Below, in pieces: positions 5,340-5,374 of a stretch of DNA of 5,374 nt. The number at the start of each line of letters is the position of its first letter. Positions within the stretch are counted from its first letter, which is position 1. Position numbers and translations under genes: made by a program. The notes under the pieces are model-generated. The model saw only the letters and a program-made list of their open reading frames with translations. It was not told where the DNA came from and made no database searches. Origin of the DNA: Candidatus Aerophobota bacterium (GTDB taxonomy: Bacteria > Aerophobota > Aerophobia > Aerophobales > JAGHCO01); NCBI GenBank assembly GCA_021160405.1, contig JAGHCO010000230.1, positions 1 to 5,374 of the forward strand, written 5' to 3'.

Positions 5340-5374
5340 TAGCTCGCTTTTTTCTATTCTCTCCTTAAATAGGC

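Overview
The window comes from a low-GC bacterial chromosome. It carries AT-rich genes with Shine-Dalgarno starts, sigma70-type promoter hexamers and GC-rich palindromic repeats of the 'CATTGCGAG...GAAGCAATCTC' kind, familiar from many uncultivated bacterial lineages. No marker gene allows a firm phylum call.

Layout. Positions 1-114 hold the 3' end of an unidentified plus-strand gene. Positions 115-411 are a non-coding leader with one copy of the palindromic repeat. A strong ribosome binding site then opens a compact three-gene operon (412-3553): an ATP-grasp carboxylate-amine ligase with a C-terminal region like the L-amino-acid ligases, a mannitol-1-phosphate 5-dehydrogenase-like NAD(P) oxidoreductase, and an inositol-monophosphatase-family phosphatase. 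Both junctions are 4-base ATGA overlaps, so the three proteins are probably made together. Next come a small predicted zinc-ribbon protein (about 3603-3878), a well-formed promoter, and the decayed first 25 codons of a REP-associated (RAYT/IS200-like Y1) transposase. An intact ribD (4032-5156) for riboflavin synthesis follows. The window ends in two palindromic repeats right after the ribD stop, then an AT-rich tail with a consensus promoter pointing left.

Two stories stand out. First, the operon reads as a small pathway: a dehydrogenase that would interconvert a sugar phosphate and a polyol phosphate, a phosphatase that would remove the phosphate, and a ligase that would use ATP to join a carboxylate to an amine. 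I do not recognise this trio as a described system; the product is unknown and the pathway order is inference. Second, the RAYT remnant and the repeats at both ends, which share 27 identical bases in opposite orientation, look like traces of the same mobile REP/RAYT system. The old transposase promoter may now drive ribD.
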